Assembly (NCBI RefSeq): GCF_900106595.1
Contig: NZ_FNNC01000001.1
Coordinates: 62,001 to 126,000 of the forward strand
Source of the DNA: Marinococcus luteus
GTDB lineage: Bacteria; Bacillota; Bacilli; Bacillales; Marinococcaceae
DNA: 64,000 nt
Direction of reading: 5' to 3'
The translations under genes were made by a program, and so were the position numbers. Under the pieces are notes generated by a model. It was given only the letters and a program-made list of their open reading frames with translations. It did no database searches and was not told the origin of the DNA. Below are positions 52,691 through 61,377 of this stretch, piece after piece (the first letter of the stretch is position 1; the number at the start of each line of letters is the position of its first letter).

Positions 52691-54187
52691 TTAGGGCTGT
52701 CGTTCAAGAACGGCAAACGACTGGCCGCTGATCGATTCAAATACATGAATACCGCTCATGGTAACGGCCATTGTGCTGGCGCCCGGAAAAACGGAATCTC
52801 CGCAGAACCATACGTTTTCAAGCGGGGCCCGGTGGGACAATGGATGAAAAAACGTGTTTTTTCTCGTTTGCGGGAATCCGCCGACCATGCCACGGGGACG
52901 TTTGATATAGCGCTCCCAGGCGTGTGGAGCGCCGGGAAGAACCCGGTCCGGCTGGATAGGCAGGCCGGCTTCCTGGATTTTTTCTGTAAGCGCTCTGGTG
53001 GCTGCTGCCTTTTTTTCTTCATATAACGACAAATCCTCCCAGTAGTCGGGCGGCGTGTGCGTGGAAACGGTAAACGTACGTTCACCTTCGGGGGCCCGGG
53101 TGCGGTCGTCCGGGGCTGATAATGAATAAAACAAATGGCTCGAAATGCCGGGAAGTTTTTGGTCCCAGAGCAGCTGGTGAAACAATGCTGCGGGCGGTTC
53201 TGACGGCTTACAGACGCCGTACATGGAAAAAGTACTCCAGATCGGCGTTTCGGATTTGGTCTGCCAGCGCCGGGTAAACTGTCTTCGCTCTTCAGGCTGA
53301 AACAGCGGAAGAGCGGCCTGAACAGGGATGTTTAACACCAGGTGATCGGCGCGTGTCTTTCGCTCCCGGTGGTCAATAACCGTCCATGTGCCGTCATCGT
53401 TCCTTTCTACAGCCTGAATGCGGCGGCGTTTTTGCATAGAAGCCCCGTGACGCTCACCCGCTTCTTTTAACTGCTCGGCCAGGCGGTACAATCCGCCGTA
53501 TACATAGGAAGCACCCTGATGATATAAATCAAGGGCGTACAGTCCAAGCAGGGCAGGAGCCTGGCGGCTGCTTGTCTGCAGGCTGTCCAGGAGCTGCCCG
53601 TCAATATACTGATGCACCTCGGTATCCTGCAGACGGTAGTGACGCAGCACATCCTCGGTGGAGGCAGCAAGCCAGCGGACAGCACCAAGGATACCGGGCC
53701 TAAGTGCCCGCACAGAACGAATGAAATCTGCGGGCTTCTGCATTGGAAGGACCGGAAGATGGTGGATCAGCTTCCGCAGCTCCTCCCCGACCCGGAAAAT
53801 ATAGCGGTATAATGAGCGAATACCAGCTGCTGAGGAGGGGAACAACCGGCAGAGAGTATCGATATGCTTTTCCCGCGAAGAGTATAGAGGCAGAGTAAAA
53901 GAAGGAGCGTGCACCTGCATAATGGTCTCAAGGCCTTCGTGTTTTGGGACCGGTTCCCCGAGGTGGCTGAAAACCCGGTGATGAAGCCCGTCCGGCTTCT
54001 GCAGGCCGAGGCCGAGAGTGGCGCCGACAGGAAACAGGTACGGCTTGTGTGTGAACTTGCCGGCGCATCCGCCCCATTCATTGGAAGCTTCAAATAAAGT
54101 GACATCATAGTGGTGGCGGGCGAGCAGGGCGGCTGTTGTAAGCCCGCCGAAGCCTCCGCCGATAACAATTACAGATTGTTGATTCAT
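52691..54187 (-). CDS. FAD-dependent phytoene desaturase-like oxidoreductase (CrtI/CrtN family)
   Basis: A 498-residue flavoprotein with the N-terminal VIGGGFGGLTTAALLA dinucleotide motif (about residues 7-22) and the C-terminal GDSVFPGAST motif of the CrtI group. The same fold includes carotenoid desaturases and retinol saturases. No phytoene/squalene synthase gene is next to it, so a carotenoid role is not supported by context. AGGAGGAG precedes ATG 54187, rejecting a 29-residue upstream extension. Confidence 0.86.
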   Translation of the reverse strand: MNQQSVIVIGGGFGGLTTAALLARHHYDVTLFEASNEWGGCAGKFTHKPYLFPVGATLGLGLQKPDGLHHRVFSHLGEPVPKHEGLETIMQVHAPSFTLPLYSSREKHIDTLCRLFPSSAAGIRSLYRYIFRVGEELRKLIHHLPVLPMQKPADFIRSVRALRPGILGAVRWLAASTEDVLRHYRLQDTEVHQYIDGQLLDSLQTSSRQAPALLGLYALDLYHQGASYVYGGLYRLAEQLKEAGERHGASMQKRRRIQAVERNDDGTWTVIDHRERKTRADHLVLNIPVQAALPLFQPEERRQFTRRWQTKSETPIWSTFSMYGVCKPSEPPAALFHQLLWDQKLPGISSHLFYSLSAPDDRTRAPEGERTFTVSTHTPPDYWEDLSLYEEKKAAATRALTEKIQEAGLPIQPDRVLPGAPHAWERYIKRPRGMVGGFPQTRKNTFFHPLSHRAPLENVWFCGDSVFPGASTMAVTMSGIHVFESISGQSFAVLERQP

Positions 54188-54268
54188 GTTACTCCTCCTA
54201 GACAGCATTGCCCTTTTTTCTCCTGACATGCTAGACTTAACGAAAATCACGCGAAAGGATGTGCTTTC

Positions 54269-54541
54269 ATGCATCAGCCGAGAATTGGCGTAGCCGTTTG
54301 GATTAAATCTGTCAAACAGGCGAGACAGCTGAGAAAGTACGGATTAGTGCACTACGTTTCAAAACAAATGAAATACGCGGTAATATATGTGGACCAGGAA
54401 AATGTGGATACGGCTATGAGCCAAATCGGGAATCTCGGTTTTGTGGAAAGGGTGGAGCGTTCGGAAAAGCCATTTATTCCGCTAGAATACCACAAGGTCG
54501 AAAAAGAAAGCCAACCGCAGGATGACAGCATTGGAATATAA
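54269..54541 (+). CDS. ylbG: YlbG family protein (UPF0298/DUF2129)
   Basis: A 90-residue cytoplasmic protein of unknown function. The pattern RIGVAVWIKSVKQARQL with LRKYGLVHYVSKQMKYAVIYV in two parts is the family signature. AAAGGA precedes ATG 54269 by 9 nt. In B. subtilis it directly follows ylbF; here it is 11 kb away. Confidence 0.92.
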   Translation: MHQPRIGVAVWIKSVKQARQLRKYGLVHYVSKQMKYAVIYVDQENVDTAMSQIGNLGFVERVERSEKPFIPLEYHKVEKESQPQDDSIGI

Positions 54542-54614
54542 ATAAAACTCCTTTTATTGTTCAAGGGGAAACGCTGTTTTATAATAAGGGAGGCAGAAAG
54601 AAGGGACCTCTCTT

Positions 54615-55814
54615 ATGGTAAGATGGAGAAAAAACTTATATATATTAATGGCAGCCCAGTTTTTTGTAATGGCAGCCATGACGATGATTGTTCCATTCCT
54701 GCCGCTGTATCTGCAGGAGCTTGGAGTGACAGATCCTGGGCAGATAAGTATCTGGTCAGGTGTTATTTTTGGCGTCAATTTTTTAACGGCATTTTTATTT
54801 GCCCCGCTCTGGGGTAAAATTGCAGACAGACAGGGTCGCAAGCTGATGGTACTCCGGTCCGGGTTCGGAATGGCGATAGTAATGGTACTGATGGGGTTTG
54901 CCACCGGTCCGTGGAGTTTGTTTTTCCTGAGAATGCTGAACGGGACCATCAGCGGCTTTATTCCTGCTTCGATTGCGCTCGTGTCGACAAACACACCGAA
55001 GGAGTATGCGGGGCGTGCGCTTGGCATGCTGCAGTCGGGAACGGTGGCAGGAACGATCTGTGGGCCGCTGATTGGCGGCCTTTTAGCAGACGCGTTTGGC
55101 TTCCGGGCTATATTTAATATTACCGGACTCGGCATCGCCGTGGCAGCGGTTGCCGTTTTGTTTTTAGTAAAGGAAGATTTCGAGAAGCCGGAGCAGGCGG
55201 AGAAAACGAAAACGAGTGATGATTTCAAAAGAATTGCAGGCGTGCAGCCTATGATCCCTCTGTATACCGTTATTTTTCTTGTGCAGTTCGCGCTGATCGG
55301 AGTTAATCCGCTCATTTCCGTGTTTGTTGGTGAGCTGAGCGGCAGAGAGGAAAATGCTTTTTACGCTGGCCTGGCTGTGGCCTCCCTGGGAGTGGCGAAT
55401 ATGCTTGCTTCGCCAAAGCTTGGTAAACTCAGTGATACGAAAGGGGCGCAATATGTGCTGTTCGGTTCTTTAATCGGCGCAGTGCTCCTTTCCATACCGC
55501 AGGCCTTCGTAACAAATCTTTGGCAGCTGATTGCTGCACGTTTTTTTGTGGGCTTGTGTCTCGGCGGCCTTCTGCCGGCGGCTAACACGTTAATACGCCA
55601 GCTCTCCCCGCAGGGAATGGAGAGCAGGGCCTACGGCTTTTCCAACAGCTTCTTGTTTCTTGGGAATATGCTGGGACCGGCCGCCGGAGGGCTGATCAGC
55701 GCTGCTCTTGGTATGCGCGGTTTGTTTTTAATCAGTGCCGCCATATTGGGGGCTGCCGTATTTGTCATGTATACAAAGGTGATTCCGAAGCTGGCGCAGC
55801 GCACGGAATCATAG
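54615..55814 (+). CDS. MFS transporter, multidrug-efflux type (DHA1)
   Basis: A 399-residue permease with about 12 membrane helices. Motif A in the loop between helices 2 and 3 (GKIADRQGRKLMV, about residues 65-77) and motif C-like G-P-x-GG (CGPLIGGLLADAFG) in helix 5 place it with drug:H+ antiporters. The substrate cannot be read. The ribosome binding site before ATG 54615 is weak (GGGAC). It is inserted between ylbG and rsmD relative to B. subtilis. Confidence 0.9.
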   Translation: MVRWRKNLYILMAAQFFVMAAMTMIVPFLPLYLQELGVTDPGQISIWSGVIFGVNFLTAFLFAPLWGKIADRQGRKLMVLRSGFGMAIVMVLMGFATGPWSLFFLRMLNGTISGFIPASIALVSTNTPKEYAGRALGMLQSGTVAGTICGPLIGGLLADAFGFRAIFNITGLGIAVAAVAVLFLVKEDFEKPEQAEKTKTSDDFKRIAGVQPMIPLYTVIFLVQFALIGVNPLISVFVGELSGREENAFYAGLAVASLGVANMLASPKLGKLSDTKGAQYVLFGSLIGAVLLSIPQAFVTNLWQLIAARFFVGLCLGGLLPAANTLIRQLSPQGMESRAYGFSNSFLFLGNMLGPAAGGLISAALGMRGLFLISAAILGAAVFVMYTKVIPKLAQRTES

Positions 55815-55829
55815 AGTGAGGCGAAACGT

Positions 55830-56402
55830 ATGAGAGTGATAGCAGGAGAGCTTAAAGGGCGGAGGCTGAAAGCTGTGCCGGGGCACGGCACACGGCCGAC
55901 GTCTGATAAGGTGAAAGAGGCATTGTTTCATAAGCTGGGCCCTTTTTTTTCTGAGGAGGAAACGGTGCTCGATTTGTTCGCTGGAACCGGGAACCTCGGA
56001 ATTGAGGCGCTCAGCAGAGGCTGCAGTTCAGCTGTTTTTGTCGACAAAGCCCAGAACGCGGTCAAGACCGTCCGGACCAATATAGACGCTTTTGCGCTGG
56101 GCGCCCGAACGGAAGTTTACCGTTCGGAAGCGTCTAAAGCCCTGGATCGTCTTGCGGCCCGGGGGCGGCAGTTTGATCTGATTTTTTTTGATCCTCCTTA
56201 CGCAGAAGAAAAAGCAGAGCAGCTAGTGGGAAAAATACTGGATTGCTCTATGTTAAAAGAAGAGGGCATACTGGTATGGGAGCATGCCGCAGCAAAATCG
56301 GCAGCGTTTGATGAACGTCTGTCTATATTTGCGGAAAAAAATTACGGTGATACCACGCTTACAATATTGCAGCTGAAAGGAGGCGCAAAAAATGGCGAAT
56401 AA
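55830..56402 (+). CDS. rsmD: 16S rRNA (guanine966-N2)-methyltransferase
   Basis: Methylates G966 of 16S rRNA in the small subunit. The 190-residue protein has the SAM loop [17 protein letters not shown] (about residues 48-64) and the catalytic FFDPPYAE motif. It matches B. subtilis YlbH and overlaps coaD by 11 nt. Confidence 0.95.
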   Translation: MRVIAGELKGRRLKAVPGHGTRPTSDKVKEALFHKLGPFFSEEETVLDLFAGTGNLGIEALSRGCSSAVFVDKAQNAVKTVRTNIDAFALGARTEVYRSEASKALDRLAARGRQFDLIFFDPPYAEEKAEQLVGKILDCSMLKEEGILVWEHAAAKSAAFDERLSIFAEKNYGDTTLTILQLKGGAKNGE

Positions 56403-56886
56403 AGCAATTTATCCAGGAAGCTTTGACCCGGTTACGAACGGCCATCTGGATATCATCGAACGGGCGTACAATGTATTTGACCACGTGGTGGTGGCAGTAC
56501 TGCATAACCGGAAAAAAGAACCATTCTTTTCCATTGACCAGCGGGTGAAGTTGATAGAAGAATCAGTCAAGCACATGCCCGGGGTGGAAGTGGATGCTTT
56601 TCACGGGCTGTTGGTGGATTATGTAAAAGAAATAAAGGCTGATACGATCGTAAGAGGTCTGCGGGCAGTGTCTGATTTTGAATATGAAATGCAGGCAGCG
56701 TCAATAAACAGAAAACTCGAACCCGGCGTGGAGACGTTTTTTATGATGACAAATCACCAGTACTCTTATCTGAGCTCGAGTATTGTAAAAGAAGTAGCGG
56801 AATACGGAGCGGATGTATCCGGGCTGGTGCCTGCGCACGTGGAAGAGGCGCTCAGAAAGCAGTTTGAGAAGAAAAATCGGGGATAG
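56392..56886 (+). CDS. coaD: Pantetheine-phosphate adenylyltransferase
   Basis: Fourth step of coenzyme A synthesis. The 164-residue protein has the nucleotidyltransferase motif [12 protein letters not shown] (6-17) and the C-terminal [10 protein letters not shown] (ISSTxVR-type) motif. GGAGGCGC inside the rsmD 3' end gives the ribosome binding site. The rsmD-coaD pair is conserved across Firmicutes. Confidence 0.96.
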   Translation: MANKAIYPGSFDPVTNGHLDIIERAYNVFDHVVVAVLHNRKKEPFFSIDQRVKLIEESVKHMPGVEVDAFHGLLVDYVKEIKADTIVRGLRAVSDFEYEMQAASINRKLEPGVETFFMMTNHQYSYLSSSIVKEVAEYGADVSGLVPAHVEEALRKQFEKKNRG

Positions 56887-56959
56887 AAGTGCGATCCATT
56901 GCAATTCCCCTTCAATCCTTCGTATGATGAATAATAATTGTTTATAAAGGATGAAGATC

Positions 56960-58021
56960 ATGTATCGCACCCGAAGCAGGAATATGCGGAGGATTATTAC
57001 TGCAGCTGTCATAGCAGCTGTGGTGCTTATATTAACCCAGGTGCCTCTCCCGTATTATTATATACAGCCGGGGTCGGCCGCCAGTTTGTCTAAGGTGGTG
57101 GAAGTGGAGCAGGGGGCGGAGGAATCCGGCGAAATGTATTTAACGACTGTTTTTCAACAGGGGGCTACGCCGGTACTTGCTTTATGGTCAGTGTTTTCTC
57201 CGTACCGCGAGCTTTCTCCAAAGAATTCCTACCAGTTGGAAGAGGAAAGTGAAGAGGAATTTTTTGAACGCCAGCGCCAGGTGATGGAGAGCTCCCAGGA
57301 GTCTGCAGAAATAGCAGCGTATGAAGCGGCCGGGAAAACTGTCAATGTGGAGTACCGCGGAGTAAGAGCTGCGGACTTTATTGACGGGATGGATGCGGCA
57401 GAAAAGCTCGAGGAGGGCGATCTGATCCAGGCGGTCAACGGCACAGATATCCAGACGCTTGAAGAATTAAACAGTGAGATTGCAAATATCGAAACCGGCG
57501 AAGAAGCAACTATCACCTTCCAGCGGAATAAGAAGCAGATGGAAGCGGAGGTTGCAGTGGAATCTTTTCCGGCTTCGACCGGAGAGTCGGAAAACTCCGG
57601 CCTTGGAATACTGTATCCCTATACGGAAAGAACCGTTTCTCTGGATCCTGAGGTTACAATCGACTCAGGATCTATCGGAGGCCCCTCCGCAGGTTTGATG
57701 TTTGCGCTTGAAGTATACAATCAGCTCACAGAAGAAGATCTTACAGGCGGAGAGAAAATAGCCGGTACCGGTACCATTGATGAGCAGGGCGGAGTCGGGC
57801 CGATTGGCGGAATAGATAAAAAAATTGTTGCGGCGGATAATGAAGATATAGATGTCTTTTTTGCGCCGGCTTCAGACATGACTTCGCCGTCCAATTATGA
57901 AATCGCCAGACAGACGGCGGAAAACATCGGTACTGACATGGAAATCGTACCAGTGGAATCACTTGATGAAGCTTTAAACTACCTGAAAAACGATCTGAAG
58001 GTAGCTGAAAGCAAATCTTAA
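56960..58021 (+). CDS. ylbL: PDZ-S16 (Lon-like) membrane protease YlbL/DdcP
   Basis: Membrane-anchored protease; in B. subtilis DdcP degrades the SOS cell-division inhibitor YneA. The 353-residue protein has one N-terminal membrane helix (about 11-31), a PDZ domain (about 110-185) and a Lon-type catalytic domain with S243 in GGPSAG and the lysine at 287/288 (GGIDKK). AAAGGA is 8 nt from ATG 56960; ATG 56951 is too close to it. The stop overlaps the convergent tmcAL stop. The B. subtilis neighbours ylbJ and ylbK are absent. Confidence 0.92.
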   Translation: MYRTRSRNMRRIITAAVIAAVVLILTQVPLPYYYIQPGSAASLSKVVEVEQGAEESGEMYLTTVFQQGATPVLALWSVFSPYRELSPKNSYQLEEESEEEFFERQRQVMESSQESAEIAAYEAAGKTVNVEYRGVRAADFIDGMDAAEKLEEGDLIQAVNGTDIQTLEELNSEIANIETGEEATITFQRNKKQMEAEVAVESFPASTGESENSGLGILYPYTERTVSLDPEVTIDSGSIGGPSAGLMFALEVYNQLTEEDLTGGEKIAGTGTIDEQGGVGPIGGIDKKIVAADNEDIDVFFAPASDMTSPSNYEIARQTAENIGTDMEIVPVESLDEALNYLKNDLKVAESKS

Positions 58022-59214
58022 AAAAGCAGAAGGGGCGGAAGGTCATAATCCTTCCGCCATTCTTTCTGTCTTTCAGTAGGCGGAAGTAAAAGCGCATAGG
58101 CATTATCAGCCCGTTCGCCGATGGCCAGCTGCGGCGTTTTTTTACTGCTCATTTTCGTATAAAGAGGAACGGATATATGTTTTTTTGCCTCGTTTAAATA
58201 GAACCTTCCCTGCTCGTTCATGCCGAGAACCCGTATATGGTCAACGTTATGGCCGTCAGAGGCTGCAGATGCTTCATCTTTTGTCAGGCCGGTTAATATA
58301 TGCACAGCGTTGCGCTGAAGACGTGTCAAAGTATAACGCTTCGTTTTTACCAGGTGCAGCCACTGCTCAAAAGCGGCTGCTTCTTTCATCAGCCGCTTCA
58401 TGCGGTTGTGAAGACCTTCTGACATATCATAGTGGGAAGCAAGCTCTGTGTCGGAGGCAGTTATCACCTTTGCCTGCAGTATAGAAAAATAATCCTCCCA
58501 AAACCGCATGCGCGGAAGCTGGGCAAGAATGTGTCTGGAGGCTTCGGGAATAAATGAACTGATGTCTTCCCCGCGCTGAAGCATCTGCCGGAGGCTGGTG
58601 GCACTTGCGATAGATGAATGCTGCGGAGTAATATCATGGTAGGAAGCGCCTTTTCGTTTTACGGTGTCGATCCGGAGCGACGGGTAAGCCTGTGCTGCGG
58701 CTTTTGTGTAATGAAAGCCAAGAATATTGTTTGGCTGGCTTAAGTCCGGCAGCGAGTCCGGAGTCTCTAAGTCTCTGTACGCGAGCTCGTTAGCTTTAGC
58801 ATAGCTGCATCCTCCCTGAATATGAAAGCGGACACGTTCATCAAAATGGCCGCGGTGTGTGAAAAGAAAATCGACAAGCTTTCTGAATGAAGCGGATTCT
58901 CCGTGCTCGCTCCCGAAGTTTAAATCAGTAACACCAAGCTCTCTGCAAATGGAAACAGCCCCGGCAGCAAATATGTCAGCATGCTGGCAGGCAAACATAT
59001 AAGGAAGCTCGATAACAAGGTCAGCCCCGCTCGAGATAGCCATTTCCGCCCGTTCCCTTTTAGGAACGAGAGCAGGCTCGCCCCGCTGAAGAAAAGGGCC
59101 GCTCATAATACATACGGTCACATCGGCCTTGCTCTGGGTAACAGCCTGTTCGAGGTGGTACAGGTGGCCATTATGAAAAGGATTGTATTCGACAACCACT
59201 CCTAGAACGTTCAT
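58018..59214 (-). CDS. tmcAL: tRNA-Met cytidine acetate ligase
   Basis: Acetylates the wobble cytidine (C34) of elongator tRNA-Met using acetate and ATP (B. subtilis YlbM). The 398-residue protein begins NVLGVVVEYNPFHNGHLYHL with the HxGH nucleotidyltransferase motif; a SGPFLQRGEPALV segment follows. AAAGGCGGA before ATG 59214 fixes the start. It is convergent with ylbL, sharing four bases at the stops. Confidence 0.93.
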   Translation of the reverse strand: MNVLGVVVEYNPFHNGHLYHLEQAVTQSKADVTVCIMSGPFLQRGEPALVPKRERAEMAISSGADLVIELPYMFACQHADIFAAGAVSICRELGVTDLNFGSEHGESASFRKLVDFLFTHRGHFDERVRFHIQGGCSYAKANELAYRDLETPDSLPDLSQPNNILGFHYTKAAAQAYPSLRIDTVKRKGASYHDITPQHSSIASATSLRQMLQRGEDISSFIPEASRHILAQLPRMRFWEDYFSILQAKVITASDTELASHYDMSEGLHNRMKRLMKEAAAFEQWLHLVKTKRYTLTRLQRNAVHILTGLTKDEASAASDGHNVDHIRVLGMNEQGRFYLNEAKKHISVPLYTKMSSKKTPQLAIGERADNAYALLLPPTERQKEWRKDYDLPPLLLF

Positions 59215-59327
59215 TAAAAGTCCGCCTTTCAAGTAGGGTATTTCGGGAGATATCGCTTTTCACGTTTCTTTATTCATGATACGATGTTTTTCGAGAGTTC
59301 AAAAGGGTTTACTGTAAAGAAAAAATG

Positions 59328-59356
59328 TTGACAAAGGACGTTTCGATGGATATAAT
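59328..59356 (+). promoter_or_regulatory. Consensus promoter of ylbN-rpmF
   Basis: TTGACA, 17-nt spacer, TATAAT: perfect match to the SigA consensus, 28 nt before ylbN. Confidence 0.93.
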
Positions 59357-59383
59357 TACTCTTGTTGTCTGGAGGTGGATGCG

Positions 59384-59926
59384 ATGAAATGGGGTATCCA
59401 GCAGTTACTTTCAAAGAAGCACGAACAGGCGTTTAACATCGAAGGAGACGCAGATGTTTCAGAGATGATTGAGCGCGATAAAGAATTACGGGATATCAGT
59501 GCCGTGCATGTGCAGGGCGAAGGGACGATCGTTGAAGACACCTTTCATGTACACCTGCGGTTAACAGGAACGATGATACTTCCATGTGCACGTACGCTCG
59601 CAGACGTCCATCATCCGTTTGATGTGGAAATGTTTGAAGCATTTCGGCTGGACGGAATGCCGGCGGACGAAGAAAACGTTAATGAACACGAGCCAGAAGA
59701 TGGTTTTGTCGATCTTCTCCCATATATTAAAGAAAACATTTTCCTTGAAATGCCGCTGAGAGTCTTCGCAAAAGAAGGGGACGGCGAGCCGCTTGCTCCT
59801 CAGAGCGGAGACGACTGGCGGGTAATCTCGGAAGATGAATTAATAAAGGAACGGGAGCAGGAAGCTCCTAAAGTTGATCCGAGAATGGCTGATTTATCGA
59901 AGTACTTCGATAAAGGCTCCAGCTGA
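59384..59926 (+). CDS. ylbN: YlbN/YceD family protein (DUF177)
   Basis: A 180-residue acidic protein linked with 23S rRNA accumulation in other organisms and nearly always next to rpmF. The VHLRLTGTMILPCARTL segment carries the family Cys. GGAGGTG is 6 nt from ATG 59384; the in-frame GTG at 59375 overlaps the ribosome binding site. It forms an operon with rpmF, driven by a perfect promoter. Confidence 0.93.
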   Translation: MKWGIQQLLSKKHEQAFNIEGDADVSEMIERDKELRDISAVHVQGEGTIVEDTFHVHLRLTGTMILPCARTLADVHHPFDVEMFEAFRLDGMPADEENVNEHEPEDGFVDLLPYIKENIFLEMPLRVFAKEGDGEPLAPQSGDDWRVISEDELIKEREQEAPKVDPRMADLSKYFDKGSS

Positions 59927-59980
59927 TCCAAAATCATTCACTGGTTGAAATAATCTTTATCTTATAAGGAGGTGGGAATC

Positions 59981-60154
59981 ATGGCAGTACCTTTTAGACG
60001 TACTTCTAAGACCCGTAAACGTATGCGCAGAGCTCATCAAAAAGTAGCAGTACCAGGTATGGTAGAATGTGAACAATGTGGAGAGCAGAAACTATCTCAC
60101 CGCGTGTGCAGAAATTGCGGTTCTTACAAAGGCGAAACAGTTGTAGAAAAGTAA
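59981..60154 (+). CDS. rpmF: Ribosomal protein L32
   Basis: A 57-residue large-subunit protein beginning [17 protein letters not shown]. It keeps the zinc-binding cysteines (CEQC at about 30-33 and CRNC at about 43-46), so it is the C+ form. AAGGAGGTG precedes ATG 59981. Ends at a strong terminator. Confidence 0.97.
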   Translation: MAVPFRRTSKTRKRMRRAHQKVAVPGMVECEQCGEQKLSHRVCRNCGSYKGETVVEK

Positions 60155-60156
60155 TC

Positions 60157-60194
60157 AAAAAAGCAGGGTGCCGGAAACGGCACCCTGCTTTTTT
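60157..60194. terminator. Terminator after rpmF
   Basis: A 17-bp perfect stem (AAAAAAGCAGGGTGCCG and its complement) closed by a GAAA tetraloop, with A- and T-runs; also serves ylbP. Confidence 0.95.
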
Positions 60195-60219
60195 GATATA
60201 CATACCCGAGAATCAGATA

Positions 60220-60738
60220 TTACGATTCGGTATCGGAAAGGGGCGGTTCTGCAGTTAATTCTTCTACTTTTTGCGGCTGTACGCCTTTTGGATACCATAC
60301 ATATGGATTTTCGCCACGGTCTCTGACCGGGTTGTATTCTGCGGGCTCAAAACCCATTTTCAGCCAGAAATCATCCGAACGCTGGCGTGCGTTTGTTTTC
60401 ACCGGCAGTTCAAAGCTTTTTGCGTAGTTGACAAGCTCTTCTCCAAAACCGCGTCCCCGGTAAGGCTCGAGTACTTCGAGCTTCCAAAGCTCAAGATAGT
60501 CCTGAGGAGGATCAAAGAAGCGGTCGTATTTTCCGGTTATGGTATATAAACACATACGCGCGACCAGCCGGTCTCCAAAATAGATGCCGTAAAATGGGGA
60601 ACGGCTGTCGTTTTCCATAATGTTTTCTTCGAGCTCTTCCTGCATGGAAAGCTCCTGAGCGCCAACTTCTTTGAAGTTTTGAAATTCTTCTAATGTCTTG
60701 TAGTTTATGAGTAATGGTACAACTTCTATTCCACTCAT
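60220..60738 (-). CDS. ylbP: GNAT N-acetyltransferase YlbP
   Basis: A 172-residue GCN5-related acetyltransferase: LWKLEVLEPYRGRGFGEEL carries the acetyl-CoA loop R-G-x-G-x-G (about residues 98-104). The substrate is unknown. AAGGAGG precedes ATG 60738. It matches B. subtilis YlbP in position after rpmF. Confidence 0.9.
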   Translation of the reverse strand: MSGIEVVPLLINYKTLEEFQNFKEVGAQELSMQEELEENIMENDSRSPFYGIYFGDRLVARMCLYTITGKYDRFFDPPQDYLELWKLEVLEPYRGRGFGEELVNYAKSFELPVKTNARQRSDDFWLKMGFEPAEYNPVRDRGENPYVWYPKGVQPQKVEELTAEPPLSDTES

Positions 60739-60960
60739 GCGATTGGCCTCCTTCACTAATAACTTCCAACTTCATTATACACGAAAACGTTTTAAATCGA
60801 AAAGTGAAAACTCGGTGTCCCTGATCGTTCGATGCTACTAGTCCGGAGAGAAGAGATGTGCTAAAATGCTTGAGACATCTATAATTCATCAATAGTATTG
60901 GTATTTAGTGTGGTAGAGTTAAGAAAATGCGAGCAAACTGGATGAGGGAAAGTGACAAAT

Positions 60961-61344
60961 ATGCTACAGCAGATATATGGATGGTTAATGGAAGCAGCTC
61001 TGGCCTTTCCGCCGGCTTTTTGGTACATAGCCTATCTGGTCACGGCAAAATTAACGAAAAGAAAAGCATACGCCTTCCGGGCCGCCTGTGATTCAACTAC
61101 GTTGTTGTTCATCGCTTCGGTGCACAGGTGGTCCAGTGACCTGTGGAACGAATCCTATCTTTGGGTCATTTATTTAGTGATTCTGGCCAGTGCCGTAGTG
61201 ATATCCATCATCCATTATCATTCCCGGGAGGAGCTGGAGTTTTTCCGGGTGCTGAAGGGCATATGGAGATGCAGCTTCTTTATATTTGCGGCAGGGTATC
61301 TCCTGTTAGCCGGATACTGGGTGTTTCTGCAGCTAACGGCATAG
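60961..61344 (+). CDS. DUF3397 family membrane protein
   Basis: A 127-residue protein with four hydrophobic helices, a small DUF3397-type membrane protein often found just upstream of bshC in Bacillaceae. Function unknown. GAGGGA precedes both GTG 60952 (very close) and ATG 60961; I take the ATG. Followed 33 nt later by bshC. Confidence 0.85.
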   Translation: MLQQIYGWLMEAALAFPPAFWYIAYLVTAKLTKRKAYAFRAACDSTTLLFIASVHRWSSDLWNESYLWVIYLVILASAVVISIIHYHSREELEFFRVLKGIWRCSFFIFAAGYLLLAGYWVFLQLTA

Positions 61345-61377
61345 AACGGAGCAAGGCATAAAGGATGGTAGTTTGAT

